Below are positions 50,857 to 58,753 of a DNA stretch of 64,000 nucleotides, piece after piece. The first letter of the stretch is position 1; every line of letters begins with the position of its first letter. The translations under genes were made by a program, and so were the position numbers. The stretch is from Variovorax sp. WS11 (lineage in GTDB: Bacteria > Pseudomonadota > Gammaproteobacteria > Burkholderiales > Burkholderiaceae_C), in assembly GCF_010499245.1 (NCBI RefSeq), contig NZ_JAAGOW010000005.1:372001-436000 (forward strand), written 5' to 3'. The notes under the pieces are model-generated. The model saw nothing but the letters and a program-made list of their open reading frames with translations. It had not been told where the DNA came from and ran no database searches.

Positions 50857-52146
50857 ATGGCAACGATTCGACAGGTCCGCGGCTTCGAGATCCTGGACTC
50901 CCGAGGCAATCCCACGGTCGCGGCCGAGGTGCTGCTGTCCGACGGCGCAAGAGGCTTCGCCGCTTCGCCCTCCGGCGCGTCCACGGGCGCCCGCGAGGCC
51001 ATCGAGCTGCGCGACGGCGACCCGAAGCGCTACCTGGGCAAGGGCGTCACCCAGGCCGTCGGCCACGTCAACGGCGAGCTGAGCCAGGCACTGATCGGCC
51101 GCACCGCCGACGACCAGCCCGCGCTCGACCGGCTGATGATCGAGCTCGACGGGACGCGGACGAAGTCCCGGCTGGGCGCGAACGCGATCCTTGCGGTGTC
51201 GCTCGCTGCGGCCAAGGCCGCCGCGGCCTCCAGGGGCGAATCGCTGTACCGCTACATCGGCGGCGATCGCAAGCCGGTGCTGCCCTTGCCGATGATGAAC
51301 ATCATCAACGGCGGCGCCCATGCCGACAACAACGTCGACATGCAGGAGTTCATGATCGTGCCGCTCGGCGCGCCCCGGTTCTCCGAAGCGATGCGCTGGG
51401 GCGTGGAGGTCTTCCACTCGCTCAAGGGCCTGCTGAGAAGTCGCGGCCTGTCGACGGCCGTGGGCGATGAAGGCGGCTTCGCGCCCGACCTGCCGTCGAA
51501 CGAGGCGGCCATCGAGGTCATCCTGGCGGCCATCGAACAGGCCGGCTTCAAGGCCGGCACGGACATCGCCCTGGGACTGGATGTCGCCAGCTCGGAGTTC
51601 TTCAAGGGCGGTCGGTATGAACTCGCGTCGGAGGCCAAGCAGTTCGACTCGACGCAGTTCGCCGACTACCTGGCCCGGTGGGTCGATGCCTATCCCATCG
51701 TCACGATCGAAGACGGCATGGCCGAGGACGACTGGGCCGGCTGGGAGCTGCTGACGGCCAAGCTGGGCCGGCGCGTGCAGCTGGTCGGCGACGACCTGTT
51801 CGTCACCAACACCGAGATCCTGCAGCAGGGCATCGCCCGCGGTGCGGCCAACTCGATCCTGATCAAGCCGAACCAGATCGGCACCTTGACCGAGACGCTC
51901 GCCGCCATCGCCATGGCAGACAAGGCGGGCTACTCCGCGGTGGTCTCGCACCGCTCGGGCGAAACGGAGGACACCACCATCGCCGACCTCAGCGTCTGCA
52001 CGGCCGCCACGCAAATCAAGACCGGCTCGTTGTGCCGTTCGGATCGCATGGCCAAGTACAACCGCCTGCTCCTCATCGAGGCCGAGCTCGGGAACGACGC
52101 CGCGTTCGCAGGACGGGCGGCCATCCGCAGCGGCTTGAACCCTTGA
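50857..52146 (+). CDS. eno: Enolase
   Basis: A 429-residue enolase with all signatures: ILDSRGNPTVAAEV, SGASTGAREAIELRDGD, GDEGGFAPDLPSNE (catalytic Glu), VTIEDGMAEDDW, LIKPNQIGTLTET (catalytic Lys) and SHRSGETEDTTIADL. It converts 2-phosphoglycerate to phosphoenolpyruvate, joining glycerate kinase to pyruvate kinase within the same operon. It may be a second, pathway-specific enolase alongside a housekeeping one. It starts 11 bp after the pyruvate kinase stop; its own stop overlaps the next operator. Confidence 0.95.
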   Translation: MATIRQVRGFEILDSRGNPTVAAEVLLSDGARGFAASPSGASTGAREAIELRDGDPKRYLGKGVTQAVGHVNGELSQALIGRTADDQPALDRLMIELDGTRTKSRLGANAILAVSLAAAKAAAASRGESLYRYIGGDRKPVLPLPMMNIINGGAHADNNVDMQEFMIVPLGAPRFSEAMRWGVEVFHSLKGLLRSRGLSTAVGDEGGFAPDLPSNEAAIEVILAAIEQAGFKAGTDIALGLDVASSEFFKGGRYELASEAKQFDSTQFADYLARWVDAYPIVTIEDGMAEDDWAGWELLTAKLGRRVQLVGDDLFVTNTEILQQGIARGAANSILIKPNQIGTLTETLAAIAMADKAGYSAVVSHRSGETEDTTIADLSVCTAATQIKTGSLCRSDRMAKYNRLLLIEAELGNDAAFAGRAAIRSGLNP

Positions 52147-52167
52147 ATCCAGGTTAACACCGGCTTC
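52145..52167. promoter_or_regulatory. LysR operator of the tartrate operon, copy 2
   Basis: GAATCC-N11-GGCTTC, within a 33-bp stretch identical at 28 positions to that at 45426. The same TACAGT box follows at 52202-52207, again 57 bp from the first base. It overlaps the enolase stop and serves the Bug gene at 52233. Confidence 0.75.
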
Positions 52168-52232
52168 ACTTCAGCCGTGATTCGAACACCCCGCGGCTGC
52201 CTACAGTCGCATCACATCATCAGGAGACAACC

Positions 52233-53210
52233 ATGAAGACATCGAATTTCCGTACTCGCACCACCTTGACCGCCATCGCCTTCGGCTTCGCCGCGTCGCT
52301 CGCCGCCGCGCAGTCGTGGCCCGCGAAGCCGATCACGCTGATCGTTCCCTTCCCGCCCGGCGGAAGCTCGGACGCGCTGGCGCGTTCCATCACCACGCCG
52401 CTTTCGCAGAGCCTCGGCCAGCCGGTGGTCGTCGAGAGCAAACCGGGCGCGGGCGCGACGGTCGGCGCCGACTACGTGTCGAAGGCCAAGGCCGACGGCT
52501 ATACGCTGCTCATGGGCGCGGTCCACCACACCATCGCCACCAGCGTCTACAAGAAGCTGCCCTACGACTTCGAGAAGAGCTTCGCGCCGATCACCACCGT
52601 GGCCCTGGTGCCCAACGTGCTGGTGGTCAACGCCAAGTCGTCGGCGACCGACGTCAAGAGCCTTGTTGCGCAAGCCAAGGCTGCACCCGGCAAGCTGTCG
52701 TACGGCTCGAACGGCAACGGCACGGTGCAGCACCTGATCGGGACGCAGTTCTCGAGCACCGCCGGTGTCGATCTTCTGCACGTGCCCTACAAGGGCAGCG
52801 CGCCGCTGACCACCGACCTGCTCGGCGGCCAGGTGGACATGTCCTTCGACACCTTGACGCCGCTGGTCCAGCACATCAAGGCGGGCAAGCTTCGCGCGCT
52901 GGCCGTGACCACGGCGAAGCGCTCGAGCACCCTCCCCGACGTGCCGACGCTGGCCGAGGCCGGCATGAAGGACTTCAACCAGGGCACCTGGTTCGGCATC
53001 CTGGCGCCGGCGGCCACGCCCAAGGAGGTGGTCGCCAAGCTCAACGCGGAGATGGTGAAGATCATCCAGTCGCCCGAGTTCAAGAAGCGCATGGAAGAGA
53101 TCGGCGCCGACCCGGTGGGCGACTCGCCCGCGCAGATGGCGGCGCAGATCAAGGACGACACGGCCAAGTACGCGAAGCTCGTCAAGGACGCCAAGGTCGC
53201 CATCGATTGA
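52233..53210 (+). CDS. Bug-family (TctC-type) solute receptor of the tartrate locus
   Basis: A 325-residue receptor: signal peptide (TTLTAIAFGFAASLAAAQ), mature SWPAKPITLIVPFPPGGSS, then VVESKPGAGATVG, SYGSNGNGTVQHLIGT, HVPYKGSAPLTTDLLGG and VPTLAEAGMKDFN. It has its own promoter with the same LysR operator as ttuC, so tartrate or a relative is the likely ligand. AGGAGACAACC precedes the ATG. No membrane subunits adjacent. Confidence 0.93.
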   Translation: MKTSNFRTRTTLTAIAFGFAASLAAAQSWPAKPITLIVPFPPGGSSDALARSITTPLSQSLGQPVVVESKPGAGATVGADYVSKAKADGYTLLMGAVHHTIATSVYKKLPYDFEKSFAPITTVALVPNVLVVNAKSSATDVKSLVAQAKAAPGKLSYGSNGNGTVQHLIGTQFSSTAGVDLLHVPYKGSAPLTTDLLGGQVDMSFDTLTPLVQHIKAGKLRALAVTTAKRSSTLPDVPTLAEAGMKDFNQGTWFGILAPAATPKEVVAKLNAEMVKIIQSPEFKKRMEEIGADPVGDSPAQMAAQIKDDTAKYAKLVKDAKVAID

Positions 53211-53222
53211 GTCGCGGGCGCT

Positions 53223-54029
53223 TCAAGACCCGACGCGGATCGTCGCGACCCGAGAGCGGATTGCCGCGAGCACGCTGGGCGCGACGATTCGTGATGTCTT
53301 GGGGTTGGCGGAGGGAAGATTCCTGCTCTCCAGGGTGAGGCTGACTTCCTCCGCCTCGATCTGCAGAACGCTGATGGCTCCGGGGATGTGCGGGTCCATC
53401 CAGAGCTCGACGATCGTGCGATCGAGACCGATGCCGGCCAGGCTCACCGCCACCGCAATATTCAGATGCTTCGGGAAGTGGATCGCGGCCATCCTTGCAG
53501 GTCCCTCGAAGACCTTGACCGGCGCAGTCGGAGGCGTCGTTCGGAAATCGAGCCCTTGCTCCAGGACATACGCTTCGTTGACCAGTGTTGCGGGCTTGGA
53601 TCGGGACTTCAACCGAACGCTGTGAAGGGTGCCTTCTGCCGCAGCGCGCAGGAGGTCGAGGCCCGGCATGGTTCCGGAGGCGATCTGCACCTTGGCACCG
53701 TGCCGGCGTGCAAGGGCCTCCAGGTCCGGGATCGCGAGGATCCCGCCCGCACTCACGCAGATCAGATCTTTTCCATGCCTGAGCACTTCCGTGGCGATCT
53801 CGGGCAGGGAAGCGCCGGTTGCGGCCTCGACCACCACGTCACACAGCGGCGCAAGTTCAGGCAGAGGAACAACCTGCAATGCGGGGTTCAGCAAGGCCGC
53901 TCTGGTGCGCGCCTTGTCCAGATCCCGGGCGGAGATGGCGACCAGTTCCGCCTCCGGAATGGCTCCCTTCGTCAAGGCCGCGGCGACGCTCTGTCCCACG
54001 CTCCCGAAGCCGGCGATTCCGATCTTCAT
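53223..54029 (-). CDS. nadX: L-aspartate dehydrogenase-like protein
   Basis: A 268-residue protein of the aspartate dehydrogenase family: Rossmann motif GIAGFGSVGQSVAAAL, DVVVEAATGASLPE, CVSAGGILAIPDL, ASGTMPGLDLLRAA and the C-terminal HFPKHLNIAVAVSLAGIG. It converts L-aspartate to iminosuccinate/oxaloacetate with NAD(P). It follows the racemase gene by 1 bp; together they could take D-aspartate, or a related D-amino acid, to a 2-oxo acid. Use in NAD synthesis is less likely because nadA/nadC are absent. Confidence 0.85.
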   Translation of the reverse strand: MKIGIAGFGSVGQSVAAALTKGAIPEAELVAISARDLDKARTRAALLNPALQVVPLPELAPLCDVVVEAATGASLPEIATEVLRHGKDLICVSAGGILAIPDLEALARRHGAKVQIASGTMPGLDLLRAAAEGTLHSVRLKSRSKPATLVNEAYVLEQGLDFRTTPPTAPVKVFEGPARMAAIHFPKHLNIAVAVSLAGIGLDRTIVELWMDPHIPGAISVLQIEAEEVSLTLESRNLPSANPKTSRIVAPSVLAAIRSRVATIRVGS

Positions 54030-54030
54030 G

Positions 54031-54756
54031 TCACAGATAGCGCCGGGGATTGGCCGCGCTGTAGAAGGTATTGATCAGGGTGTTGATGTCGAAGACCGGC
54101 AGACCGGATTCGACGGCAACGAAAGACGAGAAGGGGCACATGTTCGTGCACTCGAACAGGATGGCGCCAGGGTTCGGGCAAGAGGCCATGAATTCACGCG
54201 TCATCTCGAGCATCTCTTCCTTGAGGACGTCGGTGTCGAGTTCGCGGCGCCCCTCGATATAGGTGGCCGGAAACTGCGCGTCCGGCTTCATGCCCTGGAT
54301 CTGCACGGGAATGTGGTCCATCGACCAGCCGACGCCCTTGAAATGTGCGTCATTCATGTTATGGGCACGCTCGGTGAACACGCCGATGATCTTTCCCGGC
54401 GGCAGCATCGCGTGGATCAGGGGTGCCTGCATCAGCGACGAGGTGAAGACCGGAATGCCGACCTGCGAGGCGATCTGCTTCTGGAACGGCCCGAGGAAGC
54501 CGCAGCTGGTGGTGATGGCGCGGACGCCCTCGACCTCCAGTTCCTTCGCCGCAACGATGAAGGGCTCGATCAAGGCGAGGTCGGGATGATCGCCCATGAT
54601 CTTGGTGGCATGGGCTCCCTTCACGATCTTGTATTTGACCGGGAAGTCGAACGAGGCGTTGTTGCCGATGTCGCCTGGCGGTCGCGGGAAAAAGGTATCC
54701 AGCATCAGAACGCCGATCTGCTGGCCATAGGTGGTATGGCCGCCTTTGAGTTTCAT
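54031..54756 (-). CDS. Aspartate/glutamate racemase-family protein
   Basis: A 241-residue protein with the two catalytic cysteines of the cofactor-independent racemase fold, in TTSCGFLGPF and ECTNMCPFSS. It begins IGVLMLDTFFPRPPGDIGN, a pattern shared with the second racemase at 54913. Members racemise aspartate, glutamate, hydantoins or isomerise maleate. It is coupled to aspartate dehydrogenase. A palindrome ACTTCC-GGG-GGAAGT (54808-54822) lies 52 bp before its start. Confidence 0.85.
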   Translation of the reverse strand: MKLKGGHTTYGQQIGVLMLDTFFPRPPGDIGNNASFDFPVKYKIVKGAHATKIMGDHPDLALIEPFIVAAKELEVEGVRAITTSCGFLGPFQKQIASQVGIPVFTSSLMQAPLIHAMLPPGKIIGVFTERAHNMNDAHFKGVGWSMDHIPVQIQGMKPDAQFPATYIEGRRELDTDVLKEEMLEMTREFMASCPNPGAILFECTNMCPFSSFVAVESGLPVFDINTLINTFYSAANPRRYL

Positions 54757-54807
54757 GGAGGATTTCCTGGATTGGGATCGCGCTTCGCAGCGTCGTTTCG
54801 GAACTTG

Positions 54808-54822
54808 ACTTCCGGGGGAAGT
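54808..54822. promoter_or_regulatory. Palindrome upstream of the racemase-aspartate dehydrogenase pair
   Basis: ACTTCC and GGAAGT flank GGG. A second overlapping arrangement, CGGAA-N6-TTCCG, begins just upstream. It may be an operator for the adjacent two-gene operon; nothing else was seen in 54757-54912. Confidence 0.35.
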
Positions 54823-54912
54823 CTATTGATCAGGGCTGTCACGCACAATCGATCAGATCGTCGCCAGGGCCGAGTTCTTCGTCACATCGGCGATCCCGTT
54901 GACGCGCTTCGA

Positions 54913-55578
54913 CTAGAGCGCCGCCCACGTCGACAAAACCAAGGTTTCGATGTCGTGCACGGCACGGCCGGTGGATCGCGCGACCGCTTCCCGGTAGGGC
55001 GGCATGTTGGTGCACTCCATCACCAGGTCTTCGACCCACGGACAGCGCGTCACCAGGGCCACCGCGGCCTCGACCACGTCCTGCTCGGCCTGCGTGAAGT
55101 CCATCTGCGCCTCGTTGCCGAGGATGCGGCGGTGGAACTCGCAACCTGCCCGCACGCCCTGCACCGGCGTTCCCTGCGGAACCCCCGCGGCATCGAGGAT
55201 GTGCGGGTGAAGAGAAGCCGCGTCGAAGGTGACGATCCCGGGCTTCGCGAAGGACCGGCACTGCAGGATGCTGGACGTGACGACCGGCACCGGCACCGCC
55301 GCGGCCATCGCCAGCTGCCAGGCCGCCAGGAAGCCGCAACTCGTGGTGATCATCGACGCGCCCTCCTCGACCAGTCGGATCGCCGCATCGACAAAGGGCT
55401 TCATCAGGCTCGGGTCGGCCTCCTCGACGATGCGCTTCGGCGAGGCGCCTTCGATGGTCACGAAGCGCACGGGGATGCCCGCGCGCCTGAAGGTCTCCGG
55501 GTTGCCGATGTCGCCGGGCGGCCGCGGGAAGCGCGTGTCCAGCATCAGCACGCCCAGAAATCCCTGGCAGGCAGCCAT
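54913..55578 (-). CDS. Aspartate/glutamate racemase-family protein
   Basis: A 221-residue paralog of the 54031 racemase, with cysteines in TTSCGFLAAW and ECTNMPPY and the same LMLDTRFPRPPGDIGN start. It follows the Lrp gene; a TTG codon at 55602 overlaps the lrp stop, so translation may start there by coupling, 8 codons before ATG 55578. Placed at the end of the HglS/aminotransferase operon, it may interconvert D- and L-2-aminoadipate or a similar amino acid; that is inference. Confidence 0.83.
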   Translation of the reverse strand: MAACQGFLGVLMLDTRFPRPPGDIGNPETFRRAGIPVRFVTIEGASPKRIVEEADPSLMKPFVDAAIRLVEEGASMITTSCGFLAAWQLAMAAAVPVPVVTSSILQCRSFAKPGIVTFDAASLHPHILDAAGVPQGTPVQGVRAGCEFHRRILGNEAQMDFTQAEQDVVEAAVALVTRCPWVEDLVMECTNMPPYREAVARSTGRAVHDIETLVLSTWAAL

Positions 55579-55598
55579 GGCCGAAGCGCCCGCCCGGA

Positions 55599-56093
55599 TC
55601 AATGGACCGCCGACGCCACCGTGCTGCGGCGATCGATCTTGCGGCTCAGCACGATGGAGGTGTGCGTCTGGTTGATGCCGTCGATCTGGCCGAGCTGGTC
55701 CAGCAGCACGTCCAGCTGCTCGGGCGTGTCGCAGCGCAGGAGCGCCATGTAGTCGAACTGGCCGCTCACGGCCCAGACCTCCTCGACCTCGGGCAGCCGG
55801 TCGAGCGCCTTGATCACCGCCGCCCCGCTCTTGGCGTTGACGCTGAGGCCGCAGAAGGCGCGCACGGCCGCCTGCTCCAGCCGCGTGCCGAAGCGCACGC
55901 CGTAGCCCGAGACGATGCCCTCCCGCTCGAGCCGCGCGATGCGCGCGACCACCGTGGTCCTGGCAATCTTGAGCTTGCGCGCGAGGTTGGCCGCCGGCTC
56001 GCGGGCGTTGGCCTGCAGCAGGCTGAGCAGGTGGCGGTCGAGGTCGTCGAGTCGGATGTCCATGGGCAGCTGGCGGAGCAAATAACGAGCCAT
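55599..56093 (-). CDS. Lrp/AsnC-family transcriptional regulator
   Basis: A regulator with an N-terminal HTH (LDDLDRHLLSLLQANAREPAANLARKLKIARTTVVARIARLE) and a RAM ligand-binding domain (VWAVSGQFDYMALLRCDTPEQLD). It is 164 residues from ATG 56093; ATG 56063 would begin nearer the HTH, and neither has a strong ribosome site. Lrp-type proteins respond to amino acids; it probably senses lysine or a product of the adjacent pathway. Confidence 0.92.
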   Translation of the reverse strand: MARYLLRQLPMDIRLDDLDRHLLSLLQANAREPAANLARKLKIARTTVVARIARLEREGIVSGYGVRFGTRLEQAAVRAFCGLSVNAKSGAAVIKALDRLPEVEEVWAVSGQFDYMALLRCDTPEQLDVLLDQLGQIDGINQTHTSIVLSRKIDRRSTVASAVH

Positions 56094-56135
56094 TGTGGCG
56101 TGTTGCGCTCCTGCTCCGGCAAGTGAAAGCCCGGC

Positions 56136-57329
56136 CTACACCGCACGCAGCGCTGCCGCCAGGCGCGCGACGCCTTCGGCGATGCCGGCCTCGTCCTGGC
56201 TCGCGAAGGACAGGCGGAAGCACGCAGGATCGGGCTCCCGCGCGAAGAAGGCGGCGCCGGGCACGAACATCACGCGATGTTCGATGGCTGACTTCAGCCA
56301 TTGCGCGGTGTCGACCCCGGGCAAGCGCGCCCACACGAACATGCCGCCGCCCGGCTCGATGAACCGGAGGCGCTCGCCCAGATGCTCCCTGAGCGCACGC
56401 ACCAGGGCCCGCGCGCGGCCGGCATAGGCCTGCCTCAGACGCGGCAGATGTTCGAGGAACAAGCCCTGCGCCAGGTAAGCGGCTGCCGCGGCCTGGGTGA
56501 GCGTGGAGGCGTGCATGTCGTCGGTCTGCTTGGCCAGCACGCAGGCGCGGCGCACATCCGGCGGGCCCAGCATCCAGCCCAGCCGCAGGCCGGGCGCGAG
56601 CGTCTTCGACAGGCTGGACAGATAGGTGACGATCCCGTCGGCACCATCGACCGCATGGCGCAGCGAATAGAGAGCAGGCGGGGGCGGCTGGTCGAAGTAC
56701 AGGTCGCCGTAGGGGTCGTCCTCGATGACCAGGCAGCGGTGCCGCACCGCCAGCTCCAGCAGCGCGCGCCGGCGCGCTTCGCCCAGCGTGCGTCCGCTGG
56801 GGTTGCCGAAGGTGGGCACCGTGTAGAGCAGCTTCGGCTTGAGGCGCACCAGGGCCGCCTCGAAGGCGTCGATCACCAGGCCTTCGTCGTCGGTGGCAAC
56901 CTGGTGGATGGACGCACCCGCGAAGCGAAAGGCGGACAGCGCGGCCGGATAGGTCGGCGCTTCGACCAGCACCACGTCGCCCGGGCTCAGCAGGGTCCGG
57001 GCCAGCAGGTCGATGCCCTGCTGGGAGCCGCTCAGCGTCAGCACATCGGCCGGCTCGGCGGCCATGCCGCGTGCGCTCAACAAACGTGCGAGCTGCACGC
57101 GCAGTGCCATCGCGCCTTCGGTGCCGCCGTATTCGAGCGCCTGGCCGAACTCGGCGGGCGCGAAGCGGCCGAAGATCTGCTGCAGCCCCGCTGCATCCAT
57201 CAGCTCCGGCGCCGGATAGCCGCCGGCCAGGGAAATCATCCCGGGCAGATCCGAAAAGCGCTTGAGCTCGCGGATCGGCGAGCCCGGCGCGCTGGCGTAG
57301 CGCGCGTTGACGAAGGAATGCTGGTCCAT
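56136..57329 (-). CDS. PLP aminotransferase, 2-aminoadipate type
   Basis: A 397-residue fold-type I aminotransferase similar to LysN and MocR catalytic domains: FSDLPGMISLAGGYPAPELMD, TLSGSQQGIDLLARTLL, TVPTFGNPSGRTL, EDDPYGDLYFD and the PLP lysine in LSSLSKTLAPGLRLGW. No DNA-binding domain is attached, so it is an enzyme, not a MocR regulator. Next to HglS and a D-2-hydroxyglutarate-type oxidase it most likely converts 2-aminoadipate to 2-oxoadipate. It follows the oxidase by 9 bp. Confidence 0.87.
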   Translation of the reverse strand: MDQHSFVNARYASAPGSPIRELKRFSDLPGMISLAGGYPAPELMDAAGLQQIFGRFAPAEFGQALEYGGTEGAMALRVQLARLLSARGMAAEPADVLTLSGSQQGIDLLARTLLSPGDVVLVEAPTYPAALSAFRFAGASIHQVATDDEGLVIDAFEAALVRLKPKLLYTVPTFGNPSGRTLGEARRRALLELAVRHRCLVIEDDPYGDLYFDQPPPPALYSLRHAVDGADGIVTYLSSLSKTLAPGLRLGWMLGPPDVRRACVLAKQTDDMHASTLTQAAAAAYLAQGLFLEHLPRLRQAYAGRARALVRALREHLGERLRFIEPGGGMFVWARLPGVDTAQWLKSAIEHRVMFVPGAAFFAREPDPACFRLSFASQDEAGIAEGVARLAAALRAV

Positions 57330-57338
57330 GGTTTTCTT

Positions 57339-58748
57339 TCAGTCGAGCCGCACATTGCCGAGCCGCGCGGCCGGATCCAGGTGGCGATGAAGGGCGCCTG
57401 CCAGCGCACGCGTCGGCCGGTCGGTGAAGCGGCGGTGATAGGCCTGGTTGTAGGGACCGATGCCATGCTCGGCGCTGAAGCTCCCGTCGAACTCGTGGAC
57501 CACCGTCTCGTAGATGGCGGTGCGCAAGGCCTGGATCGCGGCGTCGCCGGTCTCGCGGGGCACGACGATGTTGAGATGCACGCCGCCGTCGCCCAGGTGG
57601 CCGAAGTCGCAGACGCGCGCTTCCGGGACATGGGCGCCGATCAGGGCCAGGGCCCGTGCGCGGAAGGCCGAGAAGCGGGAGCGGCTCACCGCCACGTCGA
57701 AGGCCACGAGCCGGCCCAGCGCCTGAACCGATTCGCTGACCGCATGGCGGATGCGCCAGAGACGTTGCGGCTTGTCCACGACCGCGTCGATCACCAGGCC
57801 GCTGTCGAGCTGCGACTCGAGCCAGGCCATGAGCAGCGCCTCCAGGTCGAAGCCCGCACCCGGGCCGATCGCGCTCGACACCTCGAGCAGCACCGCGTAG
57901 GCCGGCGCCTTCGCGAAAGGCGCCGGCACATCCGGCAAGTGCCCGACGGCCGCCGACAGCGCCGGGCCGGACAGGCCCTCGAAGGCGCTGACGAACTCAC
58001 CGAGCGCCTGCTCCACCGAGCCCAGCAGCGCCATCGCCGCAGCCGGCGATTCGACGGCGACGAGGGCAGTGGCCGCCTGCCGCTGGACCGGATGCAGCTT
58101 GACCGTGACGCGGCTCAGGACCGCGAAGGCGCCGAGCGTGCCCGCCAGCAGCTGGCACCAGTCCAGGCCCGTGTTGTTCTTGCGAAGCGCGCGCGTGGAG
58201 CCCACCCGCGCACCGGGCGGATGCAGCAGCACCGCCTCCACGGCCAGCAGGTTCTCGCGCACGCCGCCATAGCGGATCAGCCGCGCGCCGCCGGTGTTGG
58301 TCGCCACCATGCCGCCGAGGGAGGGATCGGCGCCGAGGTCGATGGGGAAGCACAGGCCATGCTCGGCCGCGGCGCGGTTGAGATCGGACAGGCGGTAGCC
58401 CGCCGCCACCACGGCGCTGCGGTTGACCGGGTCGATCTCCAGGCCGTCGCGCAGGCGCTGGGTTGACAACACCCATTGGCTTCCTGCTTCGGTGGGTGTG
58501 GCAGCGCCCACCAATCCGGTGGCAGCACCCTGCACGACGAAGGCCTGCCCCGCGGCGGCGAGCTGCTCGATCACCCATGCCAGCTCGTCGCGGCTGGCCG
58601 GGCGCAGCACGGCGCGTGCCTGGCCTCGGCCGTGTCTTGCCGACACCTCGTAGGGCGCCTTGTCCGCCGCGTCCAGAAGGACGCCTGGCGTTCCGAGGCG
58701 TGCCGCGAACGCGGCGAGCAGCGCATCGTGAGTCATCGCGCCGTTCAT
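57339..58748 (-). CDS. FAD-linked oxidase, D-2-hydroxyglutarate dehydrogenase-like
   Basis: A 469-residue PCMH-fold flavoenzyme: VVQGAATGLVGAATP, GADPSLGGMVATNTGG, CDFGHLGDGGVHLNIV and SAEHGIGPYNQAY. It belongs to the same superfamily as the oxidase at 35356 but is clearly different. It begins 5 bp after hglS ends, and HglS produces D-2-hydroxyglutarate, so oxidation of this compound to 2-oxoglutarate is the natural role here. D-lactate dehydrogenase activity remains possible. Confidence 0.85.
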   Translation of the reverse strand: MNGAMTHDALLAAFAARLGTPGVLLDAADKAPYEVSARHGRGQARAVLRPASRDELAWVIEQLAAAGQAFVVQGAATGLVGAATPTEAGSQWVLSTQRLRDGLEIDPVNRSAVVAAGYRLSDLNRAAAEHGLCFPIDLGADPSLGGMVATNTGGARLIRYGGVRENLLAVEAVLLHPPGARVGSTRALRKNNTGLDWCQLLAGTLGAFAVLSRVTVKLHPVQRQAATALVAVESPAAAMALLGSVEQALGEFVSAFEGLSGPALSAAVGHLPDVPAPFAKAPAYAVLLEVSSAIGPGAGFDLEALLMAWLESQLDSGLVIDAVVDKPQRLWRIRHAVSESVQALGRLVAFDVAVSRSRFSAFRARALALIGAHVPEARVCDFGHLGDGGVHLNIVVPRETGDAAIQALRTAIYETVVHEFDGSFSAEHGIGPYNQAYHRRFTDRPTRALAGALHRHLDPAARLGNVRLD

Positions 58749-58753
58749 CGACT

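Noticed and set aside
56136..57329. Reading this gene as a MocR-type transcription factor
   Set aside because: Only the aminotransferase domain is present; there is no GntR winged-helix part.
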